Shown here piece by piece: positions 8,567 to 17,857 of a DNA stretch of 64,000 nt; position 1 is the first letter of the stretch; every line of letters begins with the position of its first letter. Location: assembly GCA_964451705.1 (NCBI GenBank), contig CAYVIV010000002.1:1-64000 (forward strand). Direction: 5' to 3'. The notes under the pieces were generated by a model. That model was not told the DNA's origin and made no database searches. It saw only the letters and a program-made list of their open reading frames with translations. A program made the translations under genes and the position numbers. The DNA is from CAYYFV01 sp964451705. GTDB lineage: Bacteria > Patescibacteriota > Gracilibacteria > UBA1369 > GCA-2718715.

Positions 8567-8806
8567 TTACTTTTTTAATTTAGCAAATATACACAAATCT
8601 TTCAAAGAAACCAGGGCCCAAATAAGGTTTAAAACTATAAAAGGCACACTTTGTAAAACAAAAGCGTAATAAACTAGCAAGGCTGAGCCCAGAAAGTTTA
8701 CCAAGTCATAGGCTAAGGACTCATGAGTCCACTTTTGCAGCTGATTCATGGTGAAGGCCACTAAGACAAGTAACATACCAATAACTCCAAGTATTTCAAT
8801 ATACAT
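8567..8806 (-). CDS. CBU_0592-like small membrane protein
   Basis: 79 residues. Two to three hydrophobic helices with LGSALLVYYAF and PFIVLNLIWALVSL, the spacing and residues of the CBU_0592-like domain (the family function is not established). Its ATG overlaps the sodA stop as TAATG at 8804-8808, so it is probably translationally coupled to sodA. Confidence 0.65.
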   Translation of the reverse strand: MYIEILGVIGMLLVLVAFTMNQLQKWTHESLAYDLVNFLGSALLVYYAFVLQSVPFIVLNLIWALVSLKDLCIFAKLKK

Positions 8807-9405
8807 TAGGCTGCGTAGTTTTTAGAAACTTCCTGCCAGTCTAGGATTGATAAAAAGGCTTTAATAAATTCTGGTCGGCGATTTTGGTACTGTAGATAGT
8901 AAGCATGTTCCCAGAGGTCAATCACCATAATTGGTTTTTGGGTGGCGGTGAGAGGGGTATCTTGATTAGCAGAGGTTTGCACTGTGAGACTGCCATCTTG
9001 ATTTTTGACTAGCCAAGCCCAACCACTACCAAAAACTCCTGCCGCTGCATTAAAGAACTCTTCTAGCATAGCATCTTTAGAGGCGAAGTCTTGGTTGACT
9101 TGTTGTGCAAGTTCACTAGACATCTCGCCTGGAGTTGGTGAAAGTAAGTCAAAAAACATTTTATGGTTGTAGTGCCCTCCACCAAAGTTTGTGACGGCCT
9201 TTTTAATTGCCGGGTCGAAGGAATCCTTGTGGAGAATTAAATCTGCTAAGTTCATATTTAACTTTTCGGAGTCTGCCTGCAAAGCAGTATTTAGTTTGTT
9301 GATATAACCCTGGTGATGTTTAGAGTGATGGATTTCCATAGTTTTAGCATCGACAAATGGCTCTAAAGCATTGTATTCGTACTTAAGTGTGGGTAAGACA
9401 AACAT
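8806..9405 (-). CDS. sodA: Superoxide dismutase (Fe/Mn)
   Basis: 199 residues, normal length. N-terminal metal ligand region MEIHHSKHHQGYI, second ligand region GGHYNHKMFF, GSGWAWLV, and the signature DLWEHAYYLQYQNRRPEF with the Asp and His ligands. It converts superoxide to peroxide and oxygen in the cytoplasm. The metal (Fe or Mn) cannot be fixed by eye. It lies 11 bp after transketolase in the same leftward operon. Its presence indicates exposure to oxygen, at least intermittently. Confidence 0.96.
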   Translation of the reverse strand: MFVLPTLKYEYNALEPFVDAKTMEIHHSKHHQGYINKLNTALQADSEKLNMNLADLILHKDSFDPAIKKAVTNFGGGHYNHKMFFDLLSPTPGEMSSELAQQVNQDFASKDAMLEEFFNAAAGVFGSGWAWLVKNQDGSLTVQTSANQDTPLTATQKPIMVIDLWEHAYYLQYQNRRPEFIKAFLSILDWQEVSKNYAA

Positions 9406-9416
9406 AGTATATGTGA

Positions 9417-11300
9417 TTAAATGATTTTCTTTATTATATTAAAAATAGACCGAGTGTCAAAGCCAGCGTTTTTGTAGAGAGTTTTTTGGTCAGCAGACTT
9501 ATGATAAGCTTTGACTCCAATAAACTTGAGTTTTTTAGGCATGATAGAATTTTTAACCAAGGCCTGAGAAACTACGCTAAAGACTCCAGAGTTATCGAGG
9601 TGGTCGCTTATAACTATGAGTTTTTGAGTTTTTTGAATGGATTTAAGGACCTTGGTATCAATTGTTTTCAAGCTACTAAGAGCTATTAGATCGACCATAT
9701 TGCGGTCGTTTAAATCGTCGACAGCCTGACAAGCATTATACAAACACGGACCGGTGGCAATAATAGTAAGCTTTTTACCTTTACGGACAAAGTCAGCCTT
9801 ACCAAGCCTAAACTTATATTTAGCTGCAAAAAATGGTTGACCTTTAGTATCAAGGATTACTGGAAATTTATGCCTACCCATGCGCACATAGAAATTCCCA
9901 TGTGTGGTGGCTACAGTGCGGATTATTCTATCGCATTGGTTTGGGTCTACTGGCTCTAAAATCTGTGTGTTCAGATGTCCCAAAAAGCTGTTTACATCGT
10001 CGATAGCATGGTGGGTGGTGCCATCTTGCCCTAATGATAAACCACAGTGAGTTGATACCATTTTGACATTAGTCTGATTAACATCGTTCAAACGGGCTTG
10101 GTCTTTGGCCCGCGAGGTCATAAATGCGCCAAAGGTAGAAACAAAAGGTACAAAGCCTGCCATGCTAAGTCCCCCACCAAGTGTTACAAGGTGTTGTTCT
10201 GAGATGCCGACGTTAAAATATTTATTTGGTAGGGCCTCTTTAAGAAAACTGGTTTTGACTGAACCAGACAAGTCGGCATCGGCAGCAACTATTTGTGGGT
10301 TAATCAAAGCTAAATCTAGCAGGGCATTACCATAGGCTGTTCTGCAGTCTGTAATTTCATCTTTGGGATAGCTGCGCGGCTGACCAGGGTCGATTTGTGG
10401 CAAGTCCTTAGTCCGGAGTTGATCTCGATAGGTATAAGGTTTGTACTTTATTTTTTTTAGGAATTTTTTAAGTTGTGCTAAATCTTTTTCTGGAACCTTA
10501 AGATCTTTGAGCATCTGCGCTAGCTGATCTTGGTGAGGCACCTTGCCATGCCAAGTGCTTTGGTGTTTTCTGCCAGTTTCTTCCATAAAACTGACATTTT
10601 TACCCATAATTGTTTTGGCAATAATCACAGTCGGCTTGCTAGAGTTTTTTGCCTGAGCAATAGTCTCTTGCAGTTCCGCGAAATCATGACCATCACAAGT
10701 TAAAACATCCCAATGGCAGGCTTTAAAGCTGGCCTTGATATCAACTGGCATAATTTCCTTTAAACTACCTGATAACTGTACGTCGTTGGCATCTAAAATC
10801 ACAATTAAGTTATCGAGTTTATACTTACTGGCAAAGCGTGCCGCCTCCCAAATTTGACCCTCTTGCAGTTCTCCATCGGAACAGGCCGCATAAACCTTGC
10901 GTGGATCCTGCTTGAGTTTGTGGGCTAAAGCAAAGCCAGTGGCTGCACTTAGACCACAACCTAATGGCCCTGTAGAATAGTAGACTCCAGGCACATGTGT
11001 AGATACATGACCTTCATAAATCGACTCATGCTGACGAAAATTTTGTACGACAGTGCGTTTGGTGAATAAAGATAATTCTGCCAAAATAGCATAGATTGCT
11101 GGGGAAATATGTCCGTTAGAAATTACAATTGGGTTGTTGTCTTTAACTATCTCTTGCAGATACAGGACCGTTAAAAAATCCATAGCAGAAAGCGATCCAC
11201 CTGGGTGCCCAGACTTGGCTGCAACAACCATTCGCATAGCTGTTTGGCGGGCTGAGTTTGCAAATGCTTGCAAAACTGAATTTGCAAGTTTTTTAGCCAT
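9417..11300 (-). CDS. tkt: Transketolase
   Basis: 627 residues from the ATG at 11298-11300. That ATG overlaps the pgi stop (ATGGCTAA), whereas a longer frame to 11375 would run far into pgi. The N-terminal thiamine-diphosphate domain has AKSGHPGGSLSAMDFL and CSDGELQEGQIWEAA. The pyrimidine-binding domain has GISEQHLVTLGGGLSMAGF and a C-terminal transketolase domain follows. Both halves are on one chain. It transfers two-carbon units in the non-oxidative pentose phosphate route. With transaldolase and phosphoglucose isomerase it can interconvert pentose, triose and hexose phosphates. Confidence 0.94.
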   Translation of the reverse strand: MAKKLANSVLQAFANSARQTAMRMVVAAKSGHPGGSLSAMDFLTVLYLQEIVKDNNPIVISNGHISPAIYAILAELSLFTKRTVVQNFRQHESIYEGHVSTHVPGVYYSTGPLGCGLSAATGFALAHKLKQDPRKVYAACSDGELQEGQIWEAARFASKYKLDNLIVILDANDVQLSGSLKEIMPVDIKASFKACHWDVLTCDGHDFAELQETIAQAKNSSKPTVIIAKTIMGKNVSFMEETGRKHQSTWHGKVPHQDQLAQMLKDLKVPEKDLAQLKKFLKKIKYKPYTYRDQLRTKDLPQIDPGQPRSYPKDEITDCRTAYGNALLDLALINPQIVAADADLSGSVKTSFLKEALPNKYFNVGISEQHLVTLGGGLSMAGFVPFVSTFGAFMTSRAKDQARLNDVNQTNVKMVSTHCGLSLGQDGTTHHAIDDVNSFLGHLNTQILEPVDPNQCDRIIRTVATTHGNFYVRMGRHKFPVILDTKGQPFFAAKYKFRLGKADFVRKGKKLTIIATGPCLYNACQAVDDLNDRNMVDLIALSSLKTIDTKVLKSIQKTQKLIVISDHLDNSGVFSVVSQALVKNSIMPKKLKFIGVKAYHKSADQKTLYKNAGFDTRSIFNIIKKII

Positions 11301-12555
11301 GGTTGATTTGGGTTGCTTGTAATAACTCCAGGGTTTTGTCTTTGGAAGCTTGGACAGCTGGCTGTGTGTAGGCATCTATATTTAGCAGTTTGGCAATGAA
11401 AACTACTGTGTACATAATGCATAAGCTTAATGCTGCGATAGATGATTCATTAAAAGAATCAAATTCTAGATGAATAACAGGTCTTTGATTTTTAACTAAC
11501 GAGTCTATATTGCCCTGCAGTTCAAAATTGAGGAGACTACTAAAACTTCTACCCTTAAGAACCTCTGGTGCTTGCTGAAAAGACTCAGCAATTTTAAGGT
11601 ATGAGTAGTCAAAATCCCTAGGGCTGACAAAAATATACAATTTGTTATTGGCACCCTCATTAAATAACTGTACTAAAGAATGCTGGTCCGAAACCCCCCT
11701 AGCCGAAACTGGAGTCAAAGCGAGGCCTTTTTTGCCCAGAGATTCGGCAAATAACTGCGCAGTCCACTGATTAAAGGCATCCAAACGGTTGGCATAGGAG
11801 AAAAACACTATCTCGCTATAGCCTTTCTTGCTGTAGTCAGCAATTAGATGTGCCAATTTAAGGGCAATGTTCAAATCGATATCGGGCATAATGTTTTTAA
11901 GATTATGCTTTCGAGCCTCCAAAAATAACTCTGGAATATTGACTCCAGCAAAGCTAGCTGGCAGCATTGTCGACATAGAAAACATACTAAAACGCCCACA
12001 AAGACCTGGGGGTAACAAAATAATCTTGGCTGAATACTCAACTGCTAAATTAGCCAAGGGTGAGGACTCATTAGAAGTGAGAAAAACAAACTGCCTTCTA
12101 ACTAATGCCCCAAAGCTTTCTGCCTGATTTGCAAAATAACAAGCCTGAGAAATAGTTTCGATAGTCGAGCCAGAATGACTGACCACAAAGAATAAAGTGT
12201 TTTGATACTGTACCTGCGAATTAATTGCTGCTAGATAATCAGGATCTATATTGTCTGCGACTATAAATTTAACACCTAAGATCCCAAAATTTGAAAGAGA
12301 CTCAACTACATACTTAGCAGGCAGTGCAGAACCTCCCATTCCGAGGACAACAATGTAGGAAACTTTAAAATCTATATCCTTATGTAGATCTGAGATTTGT
12401 TTGACAATCTGCTCCATGGCCTCGAAATCATATATGTACTTTTGCGGGTCCTGGCCCAGGCTTTCAATCAGTTGGCTATTATTAAATTTCTGATTGGGAG
12501 ACCAGCTGTACTTTTCATCGATTGCTTTAAGGTATTCAAAATTAGCTCTGAGCAT
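11293..12555 (-). CDS. pgi: Glucose-6-phosphate isomerase
   Basis: 420 residues, shorter than the ~550 of the E. coli enzyme. SIS-type sugar isomerase folds are evident: VVLGMGGSALP, DNIDPDYLAAI, VVSHSGSTIETIS (sugar-phosphate loop), and GVSDQHSLVQLFNEG, the conserved C-terminal region of PGI. A bifunctional phosphoglucose/phosphomannose isomerase is the alternative. The DQHSxVQL segment favours true PGI. The start at 12555 overlaps the transaldolase end by 14 bp and its end overlaps tkt by 8 bp, so the three genes are likely coupled. Confidence 0.88.
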   Translation of the reverse strand: MLRANFEYLKAIDEKYSWSPNQKFNNSQLIESLGQDPQKYIYDFEAMEQIVKQISDLHKDIDFKVSYIVVLGMGGSALPAKYVVESLSNFGILGVKFIVADNIDPDYLAAINSQVQYQNTLFFVVSHSGSTIETISQACYFANQAESFGALVRRQFVFLTSNESSPLANLAVEYSAKIILLPPGLCGRFSMFSMSTMLPASFAGVNIPELFLEARKHNLKNIMPDIDLNIALKLAHLIADYSKKGYSEIVFFSYANRLDAFNQWTAQLFAESLGKKGLALTPVSARGVSDQHSLVQLFNEGANNKLYIFVSPRDFDYSYLKIAESFQQAPEVLKGRSFSSLLNFELQGNIDSLVKNQRPVIHLEFDSFNESSIAALSLCIMYTVVFIAKLLNIDAYTQPAVQASKDKTLELLQATQINHG

Positions 12556-13195
12556 GGGTAATGTTTTTATAGTCTGCTAGAAATTTGGCCTGTCCAGTGT
12601 CTGTAAGCGGATGCCGTAACATTTTATTAAAAACACTGACTGGAATTGTGGCAATATCAGCCCCAACAATCATAGATTCCGTGACATGCTGGACACTACG
12701 AATACTAGCTGCTAGAACTTGAGTGTTGAAACCATATTTCTGAAAGCTCTCTTGGATACTAGCTACTAGCTCCATACCATCTTGGCCAATGTCATCTAGT
12801 CGCCCTATAAATGGGCTTACAAAGTCAGCCCCCAGTTTGGCACAGCAAACGGCCTGGGCTAGACTGAAAACTAGCGTCATGTTAACTTTTATTTTTTTAG
12901 TTTTGAGAATTTTTAACACAGATAAGCCATCTGGAGTGCAAGGCAACTTTACATAAACATTAGGATGCCAAGATGCATATTCTAAAGCTTGCTCCAGCAT
13001 GAGCTTGGGGTCGCTAGTAACGACCTCTACGCTAACTGGGCCATCTACTATCTCTAAAATTTCTAAAATTCTTTGTTTTAACTCAACACCTTCCCTGGCA
13101 ATCAAGGTTGGATTGGTTGTAATACCGTCTATTAACCCCGACTCGGCACAGAGTTTGATATCTTCAAGGTTGGCGGTGTCCAGGAAAATTTGCAT
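12542..13195 (-). CDS. tal: Transaldolase (FSA/TalC-type)
   Basis: 217 residues from MQIFLDTANLEDIKL (ATG 13193-13195); the upstream extension has no family similarity. GITTNPTLIAREG, VYVKLPCTPDGL (Schiff-base lysine), NMTLVFSLAQA, and FVSPFIGRLDDIGQDG are diagnostic of the short transaldolase/fructose-6-phosphate aldolase subfamily. It moves three-carbon units in the pentose phosphate pathway. It is first gene of the tal-pgi-tkt-sodA operon and divergent from uvrD (148 bp apart). A TTGACA (13253-13258, minus strand) may be its -35. Confidence 0.94.
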   Translation of the reverse strand: MQIFLDTANLEDIKLCAESGLIDGITTNPTLIAREGVELKQRILEILEIVDGPVSVEVVTSDPKLMLEQALEYASWHPNVYVKLPCTPDGLSVLKILKTKKIKVNMTLVFSLAQAVCCAKLGADFVSPFIGRLDDIGQDGMELVASIQESFQKYGFNTQVLAASIRSVQHVTESMIVGADIATIPVSVFNKMLRHPLTDTGQAKFLADYKNITHAQS

Positions 13196-13314
13196 ATTTT
13201 TCAACTTAATTGCTTTGAATTTTATCAAATTACCGTTCATAATTCTGGCGTTTGTCAATCTGCTTTTTGCAGAGTTTTAAAGAAGTTTAGCTTTTCTTTT
13301 AGCCAAAAAAGGAC

Positions 13315-13320
13315 TATAAT
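13315..13320 (+). promoter_or_regulatory. -10 box upstream of uvrD
   Basis: Consensus TATAAT 22 nt before the ATG at 13343. No convincing -35 is visible, but the upstream stretch is A/T-rich. The predicted leader is about 16 nt and has no Shine-Dalgarno. Confidence 0.45.
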
Positions 13321-13342
13321 CTTTTGGTATTTAGCAAGATAT

Positions 13343-15544
13343 ATGCACAACTTACTCGATGGTTTAAATGAAAAACAAAAAGAAGCAGTAACCAGTATAG
13401 ATGGCCCCCTACTCGTAATGGCCGGGGCAGGCAGTGGCAAGACCAAAGCTCTAACACACCGTATCGCTTATTTAATTCTAGAAAAACAAGTTGCTCCGGA
13501 AAACATTCTGGCCGTAACTTTTACAAATAAGGCTGCTAAGGAAATGTTGGAAAGAATTGAAAAGCTACTCAGTAGCGCCCAACTACCGTCTAGGCCTTTG
13601 ATTGGGACTTTTCACTCGATTTGTGTCAAAATTCTGCGACAGCATTTACACGAGCTGGATATGGAGAATTCTTTTGTGATTTACGACTCAGCAGATCAGC
13701 AAATTCTTGTAAAAAGAATTCTAAAGGCAATTGGCATGGATGATAAAAAATTTAATCCAAGAGCTATCCTGGCTGCAATTTCACAGGCAAAAAACCAGCT
13801 GGTTGGTCCAGAAGAATATAACAAGTCTGCCTTTGAGTATTTCAATCAAAAAGTTGCCCAGGTCTACCTGGAATACCAAAAGGAGCTTAAGAAAGCTAAC
13901 GCTCTTGATTTCGATGATATTATTATGCAGACTGTGAATTTATTTAAATCGCACCCACAGATTTTGGAACATTACCAGAATCGCTTTAAATACATTAGTG
14001 TCGATGAGTACCAAGATACTAACCAAGCACAATATATTTTGATAAGACAGCTTGCCAATAAATTTGAGAATTTGTGCGTAATTGGCGATTCCGACCAAAG
14101 TATTTACAGCTGGAGAGGTGCTAACATGCGCAATATTTTGGACTTTGAAAAAGACTTTCCAAAAGCCAAGATAGTCCTGCTAGAACAAAATTATAGATCA
14201 ACTAAAAACATACTAGCTGCAGCCGATAAGATAATTAGTAAAAATACTCTACGGAAAGACAAAACTCTCTGGACAAATAACCCAGCTGGAGAACTGATAG
14301 ATGTTTACGAATCTTTTAATGAAAAGGACGAAGCCTCCTATGTTATAAGCCAAATAAACCGGGCTTTGAGCAAATACGAATACCCAAAACATAGCGACTT
14401 TGCAATTTTATATAGAACTAATGCCCAGTCTCGGGTTTTAGAAGAAGTTCTTTTACGAAATGGAATACCTTACAAAATAGTCGGTGGCGTTAAGTTTTAT
14501 GACCGTAAGGAGATAAAAGATATAATTGCCTATCTTAGAGTTATCTTAAACCCAAGCGACTCTGTTGGTTTAACCAGAATTATTAACACACCAGCTCGTA
14601 AGATTGGGGCGACAACCATAATGGCAGTTCAAGAATTTGCTAGCTATAACAATCTTAGTTTCTATGCTGCATTGTGTCGAGCTAACGAAATCAATATTGC
14701 GGAATCCAAACAGCGTGACCTGTTGGGCTTTGCAAAACTAATTCAAAACTTGCAAAAGCTGTATACTAACTCTAAGGCTTCATCTATGATTAAATTTGTT
14801 GTAGAAGAGACTGGCTATAAAAAAATGTTAGTTGAAGAAGGCACAAGCGAGGCGGAGTCTAGACTAGAAAATATTGCCGAGCTAATTTCTGTGGCCTCCA
14901 AATACGATGGATTAGAACCAGGGATTTCTATTACTGTTTTTCTGGAAGAGATGGCTCTAATCTCTGATATAGATCAAATGCCAGATAGTCAGAATTCAGT
15001 AACTTTAATGACACTGCATGCCGCTAAAGGCCTGGAATTTCCACATGTATTTCTAATTGGGCTGGAGGAAGGTATTTTCCCTCACTCTAGGTCCCTTATG
15101 GATCCACAACAACTAGAGGAAGAGCGCAGGCTTATGTATGTTGGTATTACTAGAGCCGAGCAATCTTTATGCGTAACCTACGCTAGGTCTCGTCTGTTTT
15201 TTGGTGAAATGCAAGCCAACGCACCTTCGCAATTTTTACAAGAATTACCGAAAGAAATTGTTAGTTCGAACTCTGTGATATTCAATGCTGGCTCTAACAG
15301 ATCGCAACGAGCACCATTGCAAAAAAATCAAATTGGAACTAAACTGATTCCTCAGGAAGATCTATCTGCCAGAGTAGCTGCCGAAGATTTAAAAACTGGA
15401 GACAAGGTTTGCCACCCTATATTTGGAGAGGGTATTGTAATGAATTTAACGGGAGGTATTGTAACGGTTGCCTTTAGCAGCCCGAAATATGGAGTTAAAA
15501 AACTAGCCTTAAGTATCGCCCCACTTAGTAAAGTAATTAATTAA
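13343..15544 (+). CDS. uvrD: UvrD/PcrA superfamily 1 DNA helicase
   Basis: 733 residues from MHNLLDGLNEKQKEAV, the family's normal N-terminus; the upstream open frame is spurious. Walker A MAGAGSGKTKALT (~residues 25-37), VTFTNKAA, DEYQDTN, GDSDQSIYSWRGA, VTLMTLHAAKGLEF and VGITRAEQSL cover motifs I-VI of SF1A helicases. The C-terminal DKVCHPIFGEGIV resembles the Tudor-like PcrA tail that contacts RNA polymerase. It unwinds DNA 3' to 5' in excision and mismatch repair. It is separated by 1 bp from ctpA, so the two are probably co-transcribed. Confidence 0.95.
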   Translation: MHNLLDGLNEKQKEAVTSIDGPLLVMAGAGSGKTKALTHRIAYLILEKQVAPENILAVTFTNKAAKEMLERIEKLLSSAQLPSRPLIGTFHSICVKILRQHLHELDMENSFVIYDSADQQILVKRILKAIGMDDKKFNPRAILAAISQAKNQLVGPEEYNKSAFEYFNQKVAQVYLEYQKELKKANALDFDDIIMQTVNLFKSHPQILEHYQNRFKYISVDEYQDTNQAQYILIRQLANKFENLCVIGDSDQSIYSWRGANMRNILDFEKDFPKAKIVLLEQNYRSTKNILAAADKIISKNTLRKDKTLWTNNPAGELIDVYESFNEKDEASYVISQINRALSKYEYPKHSDFAILYRTNAQSRVLEEVLLRNGIPYKIVGGVKFYDRKEIKDIIAYLRVILNPSDSVGLTRIINTPARKIGATTIMAVQEFASYNNLSFYAALCRANEINIAESKQRDLLGFAKLIQNLQKLYTNSKASSMIKFVVEETGYKKMLVEEGTSEAESRLENIAELISVASKYDGLEPGISITVFLEEMALISDIDQMPDSQNSVTLMTLHAAKGLEFPHVFLIGLEEGIFPHSRSLMDPQQLEEERRLMYVGITRAEQSLCVTYARSRLFFGEMQANAPSQFLQELPKEIVSSNSVIFNAGSNRSQRAPLQKNQIGTKLIPQEDLSARVAAEDLKTGDKVCHPIFGEGIVMNLTGGIVTVAFSSPKYGVKKLALSIAPLSKVIN

Positions 15545-15545
15545 A

Positions 15546-16748
15546 ATGAAAAACAAGCGACTGCCTTTTATTTTAGCGATGGTGATTTTAAGCTTTGGTA
15601 CGGGATACGAAATTGGGACCACGAAAAACACCGAGGAACCAGTGGTGCAGAGCGTCCAAAATATTAATTTAAACCTTGGGACTTATAAACAAGTTTGGAA
15701 TACAATTTTAGAGCGCTACTTGGAGTCAGAAACTGTCGACTCGGCAAAAGTTGTCGATGAATCGATTAAAGGCATGGTTAAATCCTTAGATGACCCCTAC
15801 TCTGGCTACATGAACAGTGATGAAACTCAAATTTTTATGTCGGACCTTGATAGCGAACTAGAAGGGATTGGTGCTGTGCTGGGTATGGATGAAGACCTAA
15901 TAGTAGTCGAAACTCCTCTCAAAGGCTCGCCAGCAGAGGCCAGTGGCCTTAAAACTGGTGATTTGATTATAGAGGTCGACTCTGATTCTATAGAGGGCCA
16001 GAACTTATACGAAGTTGTCAAAAAGATTAGAGGCCCCAAAGGCTCCAAAGTGACTCTGGGTATAATTCGCAAAGACGATAAAACTGTCACAAATTTGGAT
16101 ATTGAAATCACGAGAGACAAAATCACTCTAGATAGCGTGACTTTTGAAGAAATTGAGGAACTTTTCTATGTCTCTATAAACCAATTTTCAGATGACACTG
16201 CTAATGAATTTAAAAATGCAGTCACTAAAGCCCTAGCAGCAGGCAGTAAAGGTATTATTTTAGACCTAAGGTTTAACGGTGGCGGCTACTTAGACTCTGC
16301 AGTCAAAATTCTTGGGGAATTTTTAGAGCCTAACTCTGCTGCTGTGCAAATGCTTGGCAAAACTACCGATCTATCGAGAACTATTAATGCCAATGGCCCT
16401 GGAAGACTTTTAGATCTACCTTTAGTGGTCTTGATTAATCAAGGTTCGGCCAGTGCCTCGGAAATTGTTGCAGGCACTTTGCAAGATTATAAAAAGGCTA
16501 TTGTGCTTGGTGTTAAATCTTATGGTAAAGGTACGATTCAAGATGTGATACCATTCGAAGATGGCTCTACTTTACGCTTAACCATAGCCAAATGGCTAAC
16601 TGCCAAAGGCCAAGATATAAATGAAAATGGAATCACCCCAGACCTTGAGGTGATACTATCTGAATCAGATCTAAGCAATAAATTTGATGCCCAGTTAGAT
16701 AAAGCCAAACAGGTTTTGAGAAATTCTGAACTAGTTAGCAGTCTTTAG
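15546..16748 (+). CDS. ctpA: C-terminal processing peptidase (S41), PDZ-containing
   Basis: 400 residues. An N-terminal signal anchor (LPFILAMVILSFGTGYEIG) is followed by a PDZ domain around residues 90-185 with GSPAEASGLKTGDLIIEVD. The S41 catalytic domain has the nucleophile Ser in GSASASEIV (~residue 303) and the general-base Lys in SYGKGTIQ (~328). It acts outside the membrane, trimming or degrading proteins from their C-termini. It starts 1 bp after uvrD with no recognisable ribosome-binding site, so translation may depend on coupling. Confidence 0.93.
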   Translation: MKNKRLPFILAMVILSFGTGYEIGTTKNTEEPVVQSVQNINLNLGTYKQVWNTILERYLESETVDSAKVVDESIKGMVKSLDDPYSGYMNSDETQIFMSDLDSELEGIGAVLGMDEDLIVVETPLKGSPAEASGLKTGDLIIEVDSDSIEGQNLYEVVKKIRGPKGSKVTLGIIRKDDKTVTNLDIEITRDKITLDSVTFEEIEELFYVSINQFSDDTANEFKNAVTKALAAGSKGIILDLRFNGGGYLDSAVKILGEFLEPNSAAVQMLGKTTDLSRTINANGPGRLLDLPLVVLINQGSASASEIVAGTLQDYKKAIVLGVKSYGKGTIQDVIPFEDGSTLRLTIAKWLTAKGQDINENGITPDLEVILSESDLSNKFDAQLDKAKQVLRNSELVSSL

Positions 16749-16773
16749 TCTTATTGACTGAGAACTTAGCGTG

Positions 16774-16812
16774 GTTGCTTAGCGTGTTGCTTTGGGTGTT
16801 GCTTAGCGTGTT
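16774..16812. repeat. Two-copy 24-nt tandem repeat between convergent genes
   Basis: GTTGCTTAGCGTGTT occurs at 16774-16788 and 16798-16812, and a partial third copy (TTAGCGTG) lies just upstream. It lies in the interval between ctpA and the response regulator gene, which otherwise shows no gene or clear terminator. Confidence 0.6.
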
Positions 16813-16863
16813 TACGACGTAATGGGCTGTGCTTCTCTGTGATTTAAAGCTAGGATGTTACGA

Positions 16864-17532
16864 CTACTTTACTGCATCTAATTTATAACCAGTTCCGTAA
16901 ACTGTGTGTATGTAAGGGCTTTGGAAGCCTTTATCGACCTTGGATCTTAGAGAAGATATATGCACATCGACAGTTTTGGACTCGACATCGAAATTGTAGT
17001 CCCAGACCTGCTCCAAAATTTGTGACTTAGAGACCACCCTACCTTGATTGAACAAAAGAAACTCGAGTAAATCGAACTCTTTTTTGCGTAAGTTGATCAT
17101 TTTAAGACCCCTTTTAACTTGCCTGGTATTTGGATTGAGCTCTAAATCTTTTACTTTGAGCACAGGCAAAAAACTTTGAATACTCGCTGGAATTGTAGAA
17201 AGAATATCGACTATGACTTCGGAAAGTTTTTGAAAACCAAGCTCACTACGTAGTGGAATATCGACCCCTAAATCAATTAAAGTTTTGATACTAGGGCTTT
17301 GTTGACTTAAAACATATATGATTTTAAGGCTGGTAAATCTTTTTTTTAGAGCACGTATGATTTTAAGATCCTTATATGAAACTGGCTCTTTTTTATAGAC
17401 AATAAGATTCTGAATTTGGCTGATGTTGCTATGCCCTTCTAATTGCTCCAAGGAACTTATTACAGTTAAGTTATTTAACAGTAAACTTTCTGAAAATGAC
17501 TTAAAATCTGTAACTAAATAAGTTTCATACAT
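16864..17532 (-). CDS. OmpR-type response regulator with a degenerate receiver
   Basis: 222 residues from MYETYLVTD (ATG 17530-17532). The C-terminal ~100 residues are a clear OmpR/PhoB winged helix: LRKKEFDLLEFLL, GRVVSKSQILEQVW, KTVDVHISSLRSKVD and YGTGYKL. The N-terminal ~115 residues have receiver-like size. They lack the acidic pocket pair (single Asp in LVTD), the phospho-acceptor Asp (the equivalent stretch reads LIVYKKEP) and the conserved Lys (DIPLRSE). No histidine kinase is adjacent. It is therefore likely a DNA-binding regulator controlled without phosphorylation. It is divergent from tRNA-Ser. Confidence 0.85.
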   Translation of the reverse strand: MYETYLVTDFKSFSESLLLNNLTVISSLEQLEGHSNISQIQNLIVYKKEPVSYKDLKIIRALKKRFTSLKIIYVLSQQSPSIKTLIDLGVDIPLRSELGFQKLSEVIVDILSTIPASIQSFLPVLKVKDLELNPNTRQVKRGLKMINLRKKEFDLLEFLLFNQGRVVSKSQILEQVWDYNFDVESKTVDVHISSLRSKVDKGFQSPYIHTVYGTGYKLDAVK

Positions 17533-17689
17533 GTTTATATAAGTTAAAACACATTCATTGTGCAGGGCGAATGTAAAAAGCATGTAAAAATTTTGCAAAG
17601 AAAACTTTAAATTTTCTGGACTTTTGTCTGGATTTTTAATATATTGGCAATACTAAATTGTGAAAAATTCGCAATTTTAGTAGTTGGAT

Positions 17690-17779
17690 GGAGAGATGGC
17701 AGAGTGGTCGAATGCGACGGTCTTGAAAACCGTTAGGCTGGCAACGGTCTCCAGGGTTCGAATCCCTGTCTCTCCGCCA
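17690..17779 (+). tRNA. tRNA-Ser (anticodon TGA)
   Basis: 90 nt including an encoded CCA. Acceptor stem GGAGAGA/TCTCTCC. The anticodon loop CTTGAAA lies between ACGGT and ACCGT and gives anticodon TGA. The long variable arm is typical of type II Ser tRNAs, and the T loop is GGTTCGAATCC. Upstream, TACTAAATTGT (17651-17661) also occurs ahead of the second Ser tRNA and may be part of the promoter. An inverted repeat AATTGTGAA/TTCGCAATT (17656-17676) follows it. Confidence 0.97.
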
Positions 17780-17797
17780 CTTTGGTGTGTGCCATAC

Positions 17798-17826
17798 TTG
17801 ATGTGGATGGTGTTTTATGATATAAT
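17798..17826 (+). promoter_or_regulatory. Promoter of the M23-like gene at 17858
   Basis: TTGATG (17798-17803), a 17-nt spacer, then consensus TATAAT (17821-17826). The ATG at 17858 is 31 nt further on. This supports a start downstream of the tRNA rather than within it. Confidence 0.65.
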
Positions 17827-17857
17827 GGAGTATCTACAATTAAGACTTAGACATACC

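Noticed and set aside
11301..11375. Longer transketolase start at 11375
   Set aside because: It would overlap pgi by 83 bp, and the extra 25 residues show no family similarity. The ATG at 11300 gives the same kind of short coupling seen in the rest of the operon.
17684..17857. Upstream extension of the 17858 coding frame into tRNA-Ser
   Set aside because: It would read through a complete tRNA. A good promoter (17798-17826) and a later ATG support the shorter start.
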